From the NCBI GenBank assembly GCA_022844575.1, contig JALHLL010000075.1, positions 1 through 13,798 of the forward strand: a stretch of 13,798 nucleotides of DNA. The letters run 5' to 3'. The translations under genes were made by a program, and so were the position numbers. A model generated the notes under the pieces. It did not search any database. It was not told the DNA's origin and saw only the letters and a list, made by a program, of their open reading frames with translations. Every line of letters begins with the position of its first letter. The stretch's first letter is position 1. This DNA is from a bacterium. Lineage in GTDB: Bacteria > Bacteroidota > Ignavibacteria > Kapaibacteriales > UBA961. Positions 8,801-13,798 of the stretch are shown piece after piece.

Positions 8801-10613
8801 TATTTTCCCATGTATTGCCGTCGTCCGTTGTAAGTAGAATTCTTATGGTTTTACAATTTGTTGCTTTCCATTTTAACACATAATTTGAACCGGCATCTAC
8901 TATAATGGAAGAGTTTATATCTAATACCTGAATTGTTGATGTGTTTTGGGTTTGGGCAAAATATACAGGTACGGTTTTATCATCATTATGGAGATTACTA
9001 TCCGCTGTTCCTACCAATTCGGCACGGAATAGCCATTGCCCGCTATCGCTCACATTCGTTGACTTAAACGAAATTATTGCACTTTGTCCGGCATTCAGTG
9101 CAGACGTTTGCGTTGAATCAGCATAACGAATCGCATTTGACTGCGGATTGCGGATTTCAAATCGTACCTTCATTGGTTGACGTGCGTTTGTACCATTATT
9201 AGCAATGCGAATCGAAGGTGTAAAATTTGTATTTAATCGCATTTCAGCACCCGCTTGCGGAGTAATAAAATCCATAATAGCTATGTCATTAGCCATGACA
9301 TTTGATTCGGGATAAATACATGCGGCTTTTTCTGCGCGGTCTCTAAGTAACGAAGCTACCCGCGGATGAAAGAATAACTGCGTACCAAAAGATGTTAAGT
9401 GACAATAACTCATAATTGTTCCACGACGTGGTCGCGTCCCCTGATAACAGTTCCCTTCTGCCTGATAACATGAGTCAACGGCAGGATTCCAACTGCAGCT
9501 ATGTGTATGAGGTGAACCGAAATTATGACCCGTCTCATGCGAAACGACATCCAAATCCCAAACATAGGTCGGAGCCGGGTACACAACACCGTTACCTATA
9601 CCGTTTGCTGCATATCCGACACCGTCGTTTACATTATTGCAAAGCACACCAACCCATGCGACACCACCAAAGCCATGTCCAGACATAAGGTGAGCGAGTG
9701 TTCGTTTCACATGTCGCATATTGGCATTCCAGTATTCTCGGAATTGACCCAACATGCCCGTATTTGTTGATGGGTACGGATCTGTACTTGTCCATACCCT
9801 CATATAATTTATTCTGAATGTAACATTGGCATCACGGCGATAAATAGCTGCAACACCACCCCATACCGTCATTACATAATTAACGGCTCTCGAAAAATCT
9901 TTCTGATGAGCATTATATAAAGCATCATCGAGATCGAGTGCCAATTGAATCGTCAACGTTTCCGAATTAAGGATTTTTTCTCCCTTTTCTTCTTTTTTCT
10001 CGTCATCATCCTTCTCTTTCATTGATTCGCCGGATTCACGTATCACCTTATCTACCAAATCGGAATATTCAGGTAATTCTTCTGCAAAGCAGTTTTTCTT
10101 TGGGTTATTATGTACATTTTCACGATAAACAATCATTGTAGAGGAATGAGTACTTAGTGATAGCGGAGCAATCAAGTAACGCACTCGTTCATTATTCTCC
10201 ATTCTTTCTATATAACCCGCACAGTATCGTTCAAAGACAGCCAGATACACAAAAGACTCTTCCTCATTCTCCAATACACCACTTAACAATAAAGTTTTTT
10301 CCGGTTTGAACGCTTTTTCCACACCGAATGAATGTAGAAGAAGGGTACTCTTTTCATCAATAATACTGAAACGCTTCAATGAAGCATGTGCTTCCCTACC
10401 GGCTATCGGCAAAGTTACTTCACATAATACATTCGGATTGTTTACATACTGTTCAAACACTCGTGCATCAATAGTAAAAAAAACCGATTCTTTCGGATAT
10501 GCTTTGACATCATGCACTTGAGTCAAGCGAAGCAAACCACTATCTACAGCATATAATGGAAAGGAGGGAATCAAACAAACGAGCAGGCAAAAAACAAAGT
10601 AAGAAATACGCAT
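5802..10613 (-). CDS. Secreted reprolysin-like (M12) metalloprotease with two C-type lectin domains, LamG-like domain and T9SS tail
   Basis: This is a 1603-residue exported multidomain protease. A signal peptide spans 1-22 (cut near YA-VD) and a prodomain about 24-215, ending in an acidic/Lys-rich linker (194-213). The catalytic domain is about 216-435: HETGHNFGSPHTH starts at 359, with zinc ligands His359, His363 and His369, general base Glu360, and Met-turn GTIMSY with Met401. CARDB-like modules (about 440-550, 651-763) flank an Ig-like module (558-650). FN3-like modules (768-858, 993-1083, 1207-1300) alternate with C-type lectin domains: 864-979 with QPD (944-946) and WND (963-965), and 1085-1204 with EPN (1168-1170) and WND (1189-1191). 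A LamG-like jellyroll (about 1306-1515) and a T9SS type A sorting domain (1528-1603, TPNPAH) follow. The frame extends 27 codons upstream to 10694, but the ATG at 10611-10613 has an AGGGG 8 bases upstream and puts the signal peptide at the N-terminus. Substrate unknown. Confidence 0.92.
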   Translation of the reverse strand: MRISYFVFCLLVCLIPSFPLYAVDSGLLRLTQVHDVKAYPKESVFFTIDARVFEQYVNNPNVLCEVTLPIAGREAHASLKRFSIIDEKSTLLLHSFGVEKAFKPEKTLLLSGVLENEEESFVYLAVFERYCAGYIERMENNERVRYLIAPLSLSTHSSTMIVYRENVHNNPKKNCFAEELPEYSDLVDKVIRESGESMKEKDDDEKKEEKGEKILNSETLTIQLALDLDDALYNAHQKDFSRAVNYVMTVWGGVAAIYRRDANVTFRINYMRVWTSTDPYPSTNTGMLGQFREYWNANMRHVKRTLAHLMSGHGFGGVAWVGVLCNNVNDGVGYAANGIGNGVVYPAPTYVWDLDVVSHETGHNFGSPHTHSCSWNPAVDSCYQAEGNCYQGTRPRRGTIMSYCHLTSFGTQLFFHPRVASLLRDRAEKAACIYPESNVMANDIAIMDFITPQAGAEMRLNTNFTPSIRIANNGTNARQPMKVRFEIRNPQSNAIRYADSTQTSALNAGQSAIISFKSTNVSDSGQWLFRAELVGTADSNLHNDDKTVPVYFAQTQNTSTIQVLDINSSIIVDAGSNYVLKWKATNCKTIRILLTTDDGNTWENIISNYSADSAKYLWKVPFFPTSQARIRIENFENSAVSDISDRVFTIRVNNDVQPIDFLYPEANSSVKIAEFIPRVLVRNNGVNVVKNVPVILKIKNSTTGNRFYRDTVIVDSIKANSSRSIDFDTVVVRSRGTLEMIVRTFLDKDINMYNDSLIRVVTADTTINAPVLIKPANGSFINPDKTVFRWHSVKGAKNYIITNNDLRSKKGVGVIVTDTVYSIDRKLTPNDTLNDFTWSVTAVFDNGYEVESETWSYVLPIWKYNNANKSYFTSSTGNTWLMALGQAKSSGIYMATVRNKQENDFLRKEFLGDLRVGLTDRQKEGDWKWISGEPRTYSDWAANQPDNYQNNEHFMNLTGNGLWNDINENQINHITLFEFPHYLYSKKGELASPELLFPQKDIVILSEEQVFVWNKVEGALGYYIQIAVDAEFLEPVATVRLSRNIYATTIGQLTSNGNYFWRVRSFNDSEISEWSNSNTFKFVKWKVSALNGHGYEETPNLTWEEANKYTERFGAFLATVRSKEENKWIDSVFGVKNKWIGINDREKEGEFVWVSGEKSAFTNWNTGEPNNYGTGEDYGHIGDNAEGKWNDISETARFTGVMERISNISPAPVIIQPQAIYETKSFPIVLQWRKNSATSIYNIQIARDPEFKTIITDESQANDTTFTIKSIENTTVCYWRVRSRGNSTFGEWSDRRIILLPENDKDMIARWVFDNVETGTIFDKSSNRNNAKVVNNYPKFSVGEKGIALDFDGLHDALTAQLNDNKVLSGDFTFCFWLKKPHDSTAGTILDAYSENENKGVLFTINRNMSGAGDLVLKIDTVTTTFPLRGDSERSRHFAIVKNAGQVNVYYDSYCSDSVKFEQQSSPINSNIVFAAQTDSNSNNISNNLSIKAEDIRLYKRALSVKELRDIIGKDVTSVNETSINNTLFSITPNPAHSFVKIVNNDEGEFKGSIYSSLGILQFYSESKNSLLQWDCSDVSSGVYFIVVNTETKTEIFPIIITH
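7002..7361 (-). other. Second C-type lectin-like domain (EPN, mannose-type motif)
   Basis: Residues 1085-1204 of the protease form a C-type lectin fold: an N-terminal LTWEEANKYTERFGAFLATV helix region, KWIGINDREKEGEFVWVSGE, EPN at 1168-1170 (bases 7104-7112), Glu1176, and KWND at 1188-1191. These match the residues that bind calcium and sugar in mannose-type C-type lectins. The domain has no cysteine, so it lacks the disulfides of animal lectins. Confidence 0.85.
7677..8024 (-). other. First C-type lectin-like domain (QPD, galactose-type motif)
   Basis: Residues 864-979 of the protease form a C-type lectin fold with LRVGLTDRQKEGDWKWISGE, QPD at 944-946 (bases 7776-7784), Glu952 and LWND at 962-965. 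QPD in place of EPN is the galactose-type signature in animal C-type lectins. The Gly-rich loop that helps galactose binding in those proteins is not present, so specificity is uncertain. No cysteine is present. Confidence 0.85.
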
Positions 10614-10621
10614 ACGATCTA

Positions 10622-10626
10622 CCCCT
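10622..10626 (-). promoter_or_regulatory. Ribosome binding site that decides the protease start
   Basis: AGGGG on the minus strand lies 8 bases upstream of the ATG at 10611-10613. None of the earlier in-frame ATGs, the first being at 10694, gives a signal peptide directly at its N-terminus, so this site selects the shorter, exported form. Confidence 0.6.
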
Positions 10627-10646
10627 ATTAAAATTACTGATCTCAT

Positions 10647-10683
10647 CAAAAATACGGATAGAATCTTCGTTACATTCATCAAA
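10647..10683 (-). promoter_or_regulatory. Possible promoter of the protease-methyltransferase operon
   Basis: TATTTTTG (10647-10654, minus strand) fits the TAnnTTTG -7 element, and TTTG lies at 10680-10683. The spacing is 25 bases, longer than the usual 19-21, so the -33 assignment is doubtful. The -7 element sits 33 bases before the chosen ATG. The rest of the 182-base gap up to the glycosyltransferase stop shows only a weak hairpin (CTGC, five bases, GCAG) just after that stop. Confidence 0.3.
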
Positions 10684-10795
10684 CAGAAGAACATGTTCCA
10701 ACTTTTAACGGCTTTCTTGTGCTTAAACGAACTTGTATGAAGTAATTACAAAGTTCAAAGGTTAAAAAATAGATCAATACATCTGCAATAAGCAG

Positions 10796-11635
10796 CTATT
10801 CCAAACCTATATCCTTTGCCATTTTTCGGAATAGGGTCTCCCATTCTACGTCCGGCGATAAGTCTTTTTCTTCAAGATGAGTGGAAAGTGATGGATAGGG
10901 ACACCAAAGTTTTTTTCTTTTTCCGAAAAGCAAATATAGGAACCCAAATAAGAATGTTTTCACTACAATCCTCATGTGTAATGAATCACGAAATACCTCT
11001 TTCCACAAAACACCTGACCATAAGCCGAGTTTTGTAATGGTAAGCCATATACTTGCATCGTAGTTTTTTTTCTTGTATGTAAGGAATACACTTTTTACAT
11101 CACGTACATGTACTTTTGTAGTGAGAAAAGTAAGGCAGGTACTATTTACTGTACGCCATGTTGTTATACCTTTAGCAACCGATTCTCCTTTAGAGGCATG
11201 TAATGGAAGGGTGTAATAATTTCCATGGTCGAACAATGTAACAAAGTGTGCGTCAGGCTGTTCCGATAAAAATTCAACACCCTCGTGAATAGCATTAAAA
11301 CGATAGAAATAATCATCCTCTGCAAACATGATTGTGTCTGAAAAATCCTGTTCCAACAGTATCCGTATTTGGTGTTCAAATGTGAGTGCATTACCAATAC
11401 CTTCATCATGAATAAAGGTCAGTTTTTCTTTTGGACAATGCTTTAAAAAAATATTTTCATAGTCTTTCGGACATTTATCCAAAATTACCCATATATGATA
11501 ATCAAGTTCACCCAGTGAATTCATTAAGGAGGCAAAACATAATTCCGACATTTTCCTCTTGTCATTATGGAAATATGCCGGTTTTTTGGAAATTCCTGGA
11601 TAAATTCGATATGCTATAGCTACTTTTTTTTCCAT
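10796..11635 (-). CDS. Probable GT-A-fold glycosyltransferase, family not recognised
   Basis: A 279-residue protein with no signal peptide. The N-terminus VAIAYRIYPG starts a likely Rossmann-type strand. FAEDDYFY (104-111) looks like the metal- and sugar-nucleotide-binding DxD-like motif of GT-A enzymes, here EDD (106-108). PSLSTHLE (248-255) resembles the C-terminal histidine ligand region. A short hydrophobic stretch (about 224-237) after a basic patch could attach it to the inner membrane. Its start lies inside the end of the upstream glycosyltransferase gene, overlapping by 16 bases, so translation is probably coupled. I infer a role in LPS or another surface polysaccharide from this partner. 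The assignment to glycosyltransferases rests on these motifs and the context; the donor and acceptor are unknown. Confidence 0.65.
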   Translation of the reverse strand: MEKKVAIAYRIYPGISKKPAYFHNDKRKMSELCFASLMNSLGELDYHIWVILDKCPKDYENIFLKHCPKEKLTFIHDEGIGNALTFEHQIRILLEQDFSDTIMFAEDDYFYRFNAIHEGVEFLSEQPDAHFVTLFDHGNYYTLPLHASKGESVAKGITTWRTVNSTCLTFLTTKVHVRDVKSVFLTYKKKNYDASIWLTITKLGLWSGVLWKEVFRDSLHMRIVVKTFLFGFLYLLFGKRKKLWCPYPSLSTHLEEKDLSPDVEWETLFRKMAKDIGLE

Positions 11636-12588
11636 ACATCATCAATAAAATCCGACATCTCTTTCCAAATATTATTCACCAATGAATAATAAAGAACTTT
11701 CCTTCTAAAATAACTATGTCTTGTTATAAAAAACAATATTCGGAAAAACAAAAATTTCAGATAACTGAAAATTATTTCCAAAGCACGAATTGTTTTTACT
11801 TCATAATATGTACAATAGCCGGAAGCACATCTTATAATACCCTTGGTTAAGTTTCTAAGGTAGAATTCATTATCACCTCCAACATTTTGCGAACTTTTTC
11901 CTCGATGGTGGATTATATGTACTGAAGGGATTATATACGGTTTATATATAGTCTTTTTTTGCATTCGAGCACAGAAATCTGCTTCCTCACCATAAAAGAA
12001 AAAGCTCTCGTCAAATCCGTTTAGCTCGAAGAATACATTTTTTTTTATGAGTAAGATTGCACCGTCAACATATTCAACAGTAAAAGGTTTCTTTTTGGCA
12101 GAAATTCGAAACCGTAAACTCCTATACCTATTTACACAAAAAGTAATAAAAAAACCATCGAATATTGTGGAGGTGATTGATGGCAATAAACCATAACTTC
12201 TTTGCCATGTATTATCGACATACACCTGTTGTACACCAAAAACACCGCCGCCCTTTAGCTGTACAGCCTCATTTATAAAACTATCAATGGAATTTTCAGG
12301 AAAATAGGTATCCGCATTAATAATGAGCATATAGTCTGTTTTCAGTAACTCCGCTGCTTTATTCACAGCATAAGCATACCCCTTATTCTCTTTCAAAAGA
12401 TATATAAAGATATTCGGATATTTTTCTTTGATCATCGAGACGGTATTGTCGGTTGAGCAGGAATCAATAACAATGATGTTATTATGACTTACTCCATTGG
12501 ATTCCAATGAACGAATACATTCCCTCAGCAAATCGCAAGTATTATACGAGATTATGGCAATGCCGACTGTAAACTCCTGATGAACCAT
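11620..12588 (-). CDS. Family 2 glycosyltransferase, rhamnosyltransferase-like
   Basis: A 322-residue GT2 enzyme that would transfer a sugar from a nucleotide donor to a growing surface glycan at the cytoplasmic face of the inner membrane. The order of motifs is typical of the WbbL-like group: VGIAIISYN (8-16), IVIDSCSTDNT (39-49), ENKGYAYAVNKA (67-78), INAD (90-93, the DxD-like site), VDGAILLIKK (174-183), GFDESFFFYGEEADFCAR (191-208, the acidic catalytic region) and HIIHHRGKS (224-232). A hydrophobic segment at about 268-290 followed by basic residues suggests peripheral or single-pass membrane attachment. No Shine-Dalgarno or clear promoter lies between this start and the tRNA terminator hairpin, so expression by read-through from the tRNA promoter is possible. 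WbbL-like members are often rhamnosyltransferases, but the sugar is not proven. Confidence 0.9.
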   Translation of the reverse strand: MVHQEFTVGIAIISYNTCDLLRECIRSLESNGVSHNNIIVIDSCSTDNTVSMIKEKYPNIFIYLLKENKGYAYAVNKAAELLKTDYMLIINADTYFPENSIDSFINEAVQLKGGGVFGVQQVYVDNTWQRSYGLLPSITSTIFDGFFITFCVNRYRSLRFRISAKKKPFTVEYVDGAILLIKKNVFFELNGFDESFFFYGEEADFCARMQKKTIYKPYIIPSVHIIHHRGKSSQNVGGDNEFYLRNLTKGIIRCASGYCTYYEVKTIRALEIIFSYLKFLFFRILFFITRHSYFRRKVLYYSLVNNIWKEMSDFIDDVWKKK

Positions 12589-12620
12589 TACGACAATTTC
12601 TATAATACACTGTTAAGGAA

Positions 12621-12658
12621 AAAATGAAAAAAGCCGCTACTTTCTACAAGAACGGCTT
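12621..12658 (-). terminator. Intrinsic terminator downstream of tRNA-Pro
   Basis: On the minus strand AAGCCG (12653-12658) pairs with CGGCTT (12631-12636), with a smaller TTCT/AGAA helix inside the loop. The stem runs straight into a T-rich tract (TTTTCATTTTTT, down to 12619). It begins about 30 bases after the tRNA and about 40 bases before the GT2 start. Confidence 0.8.
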
Positions 12659-12689
12659 CACTATAGTATTTAGCAAATAAGTCATTTCG

Positions 12690-12763
12690 TCGGGGTGAGA
12701 GGATTCGAACCTCCGACCTCCTCGTCCCGAACGAGGCACTCTACCGGGCTGAGCCACACCCCG
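12690..12763 (-). tRNA. tRNA-Pro, anticodon CGG
   Basis: The 74-base gene folds as a full cloverleaf on the minus strand: acceptor CGGGGTG/CACCCCG, D arm GCTC/GAGT with GG in the loop, anticodon arm CCTCG-TTCGGGA-CGAGG, a 5-base variable loop, and T arm GGAGG-TTCGAAT-CCTCT with discriminator A. The 7-base anticodon loop places CGG at positions 34-36, which reads the proline codon CCG. The 3' CCA is not encoded (CGA follows the discriminator), so it must be added after transcription. Flanking GTCGTTT and AAATGAC can extend the acceptor stem in the precursor, with one G-U pair and a short bulge. Confidence 0.97.
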
Positions 12764-12773
12764 AAACGACATG

Positions 12774-12804
12774 CAAATATAATCGTTTACCATTTTACGG
12801 CAAA
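12774..12804 (-). promoter_or_regulatory. Bacteroidota-type sigma-70 promoter of tRNA-Pro
   Basis: On the minus strand TTTG (12801-12804) is followed by exactly 19 bases and then TATATTTG (12774-12781). This matches the Bacteroidota housekeeping consensus (TTTG, about 19 bases, TAnnTTTG) at every fixed base. The tRNA 5' end is 10 bases beyond the -7 box, which implies a leader of only a few bases. This is the best regulatory evidence for the lineage in the window. Confidence 0.85.
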
Positions 12805-12917
12805 AGTGCTTTTTAAGCTATATGAACTTCTTTTCACTTGCGACTAATTGTGGATTCAGACTTTTTCCACCATATTGCGTTTCTAGGGGAGAAAAATTTG
12901 TTAAATTTATTCGGAAT

Positions 12918-12922
12918 GAGGA
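12918..12922 (+). promoter_or_regulatory. Ribosome binding site that decides the RlpA-like start
   Basis: GAGGA lies 5 bases upstream of the ATG at 12928. The two earlier in-frame starts, TTG 12838 and ATG 12916, have no comparable site. Confidence 0.6.
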
Positions 12923-12927
12923 AAGAA

Positions 12928-13659
12928 ATGTCAATCATCGCCTCTAAACCGATTCGGTTGTCAGTAGTACTTGGTTCAGTTTTATTGCTTATGAGTTTTG
13001 TTTTTTCAAACAAAGTAAGCATATCTGCTCATGACAGTCCGTTTCAGTACAATATAGCAATACCTACTACCGCAGAAAGTACCATTGCCAACGCTGAGCA
13101 TGATTTCACACAAGAGGGCGAAGCGTCATGGTATGGAGAAGAATTCCATAATCGGAAAACTGCAAGTGGCGAAACCTTTGATATGAATGATCTTACGGCT
13201 GCTCACAAAACATTACCCTTCGGCACATTGGCTGTTGTAACCAATAAAGTAACCGGAAAATCAATACTTGTTAAGATTAACGATCGGGGTCCTTTTGTAA
13301 GTAAGCGTATAATAGACTTATCAAAGAAAGCTGCTTCAACTTTAGGTGGCAGTCTATACAAAATTCAAATAGAAGCTTTCACACCCGGCTCATTTGCTCT
13401 TTCAGATGAAGAAGGTAAGGTTTTGGTTTTCACCCCATATGGTGAAGCATTGACAGTTAATAATTCATTAACTCGCGATGTAGAGACTCATGCAGGTTTT
13501 GGGATTGCTATGAATCGTTTGGCAAAACTTACAAAAGAGAATGAATCCGTTCAATACTCTGTAAAACCGACATGGGTAACTCTCGGTACTAAAGACGTTG
13601 TACGTTATGTAATTACAACAATCACCAAAGAGCAACAAAGTTTGCCTATATTGTTTTAA
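12928..13659 (+). CDS. rlpA: RlpA-like septal ring lytic transglycosylase / double-psi beta-barrel protein
   Basis: A 243-residue exported protein. Residues 1-34 form a signal peptide with K and R near the start, the hydrophobic core LSVVLGSVLLLMSFVF (11-26), and a likely cut after SISA. There is no lipobox cysteine, so unlike E. coli RlpA it is probably a soluble periplasmic protein. Residues about 64-150 are the double-psi beta-barrel of RlpA: ASWYG (66-70), TASGETFD (78-85), AAHKTLPFGT (91-100), INDRGPF (117-123) and IIDLSKKAA (128-136). Asp119 in NDRGPF corresponds to the residue needed for cleaving stem-peptide-free glycan strands in Pseudomonas RlpA. The remaining 90 or so residues match nothing I recognise, and there is no SPOR domain. 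The frame is open from a TTG at 12838; I chose 12928 for its ribosome binding site and signal peptide. Transglycosylase activity is inferred, since many family members are untested. Confidence 0.88.
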   Translation: MSIIASKPIRLSVVLGSVLLLMSFVFSNKVSISAHDSPFQYNIAIPTTAESTIANAEHDFTQEGEASWYGEEFHNRKTASGETFDMNDLTAAHKTLPFGTLAVVTNKVTGKSILVKINDRGPFVSKRIIDLSKKAASTLGGSLYKIQIEAFTPGSFALSDEEGKVLVFTPYGEALTVNNSLTRDVETHAGFGIAMNRLAKLTKENESVQYSVKPTWVTLGTKDVVRYVITTITKEQQSLPILF

Positions 13660-13679
13660 TTACTTGTCTTTCGCGTTTG

Positions 13680-13720
13680 AAGGGGATGCTTACAAGTCAG
13701 TAAGGCATCCCCTTGTTTTA
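13680..13720 (+). terminator. Intrinsic terminator of the RlpA-like gene
   Basis: AAGGGGATGC (13680-13689) pairs perfectly with 13705-13714, with an inner TTAC/GTAA helix (13690-13693 with 13700-13703) around a 6-base loop. TTGTTTTA follows. It starts 20 bases after the stop codon. The opposite strand has no T run after the stem, so it is efficient mainly in the plus direction. Confidence 0.88.
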
Positions 13721-13798
13721 TATACTGAATTTTGAATTACATTGAAAACCACAAGTGCATTTCGTAATTTGCATATCTAACACTATCAAGTTTATCAC

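Noticed and set aside
9959..10033. Low-complexity charged stretch as a possible sign of a frameshift
   Set aside because: The frame is continuous on both sides, and a charged linker between prodomain and catalytic domain is plausible.
10614..10694. 27-codon N-terminal extension of the protease, starting at 10694
   Set aside because: It would bury the signal peptide behind another hydrophobic stretch, and the ATG at 10613 has a good ribosome binding site directly upstream.
12838..12927. TTG start at 12838 or ATG at 12916 for the RlpA-like gene
   Set aside because: Neither has a Shine-Dalgarno sequence, and the extra N-terminus precedes a complete signal peptide that starts at 12928.
1..13798. 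CRISPR arrays, insertion sequences, integrase or phage genes, toxin-antitoxin pairs
   Set aside because: No direct-repeat arrays, terminal inverted repeats, transposase-like proteins or small paired genes were seen on either strand.

Overview
The window is a chromosomal stretch of a Gram-negative bacterium of the Bacteroidota or a close relative in the same superphylum (Ignavibacteria/Kapaibacterium-like lineages fit the domain style, but I cannot place it further). Three things point there. Two large secreted proteins end in type IX secretion system (T9SS) type A sorting domains. A lipid A biosynthesis gene implies an outer membrane. The tRNA-Pro gene is preceded by a textbook Bacteroidota promoter (TTTG, 19 bases, TATATTTG). 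The DNA is AT-rich and looks compositionally even by eye. I see no insertion sequence, integrase, phage gene or CRISPR array.

Layout. (1) 1-1434, plus strand: the 3' part of lpxK (lipid A 4'-kinase), overlapping by 20 bases a class I glutamine-amidotransferase-fold peptidase of the C26/PuuD type, then a strong hairpin terminator that works both ways. (2) 1453-10613, minus strand, read from right to left: a 1603-residue secreted metalloprotease with two C-type lectin-like domains, a LamG-like domain and a T9SS tail; 16 bases on, a 446-residue TrmA/RlmD-like RNA methyltransferase; then, after 244 bases, a 915-residue secreted protein with an IgGFc-binding-type N-terminal domain and a T9SS tail. 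(3) 10796-12588, minus strand: two overlapping glycosyltransferase genes, probably for a surface polysaccharide or LPS. (4) 12621-12804, minus strand: a tRNA-Pro(CGG) gene with its promoter and terminator. (5) 12928-13714, plus strand: an RlpA-like double-psi beta-barrel protein and its terminator. The last 84 bases are unassigned.

Most of the protein genes concern the cell envelope or surface: lipid A (lpxK), surface glycan (two glycosyltransferases), peptidoglycan (RlpA-like) and two exported, surface-attached or released proteins. The methyltransferase and the tRNA are housekeeping translation genes. No gene of the T9SS machinery itself lies here, so the two cargo proteins depend on a system encoded elsewhere.

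I do not see a convincing new multi-gene system. The most notable object is the protease at 5802-10613. It alternates three fibronectin-III-like modules with two cysteine-free C-type lectin domains, one carrying a galactose-type QPD motif and the other a mannose-type EPN motif. This suggests a protease with two different built-in glycan-binding modules. The neighbouring IgGFc-binding-type protein may serve a related adhesive role, but that link is inference from proximity and shared export route.
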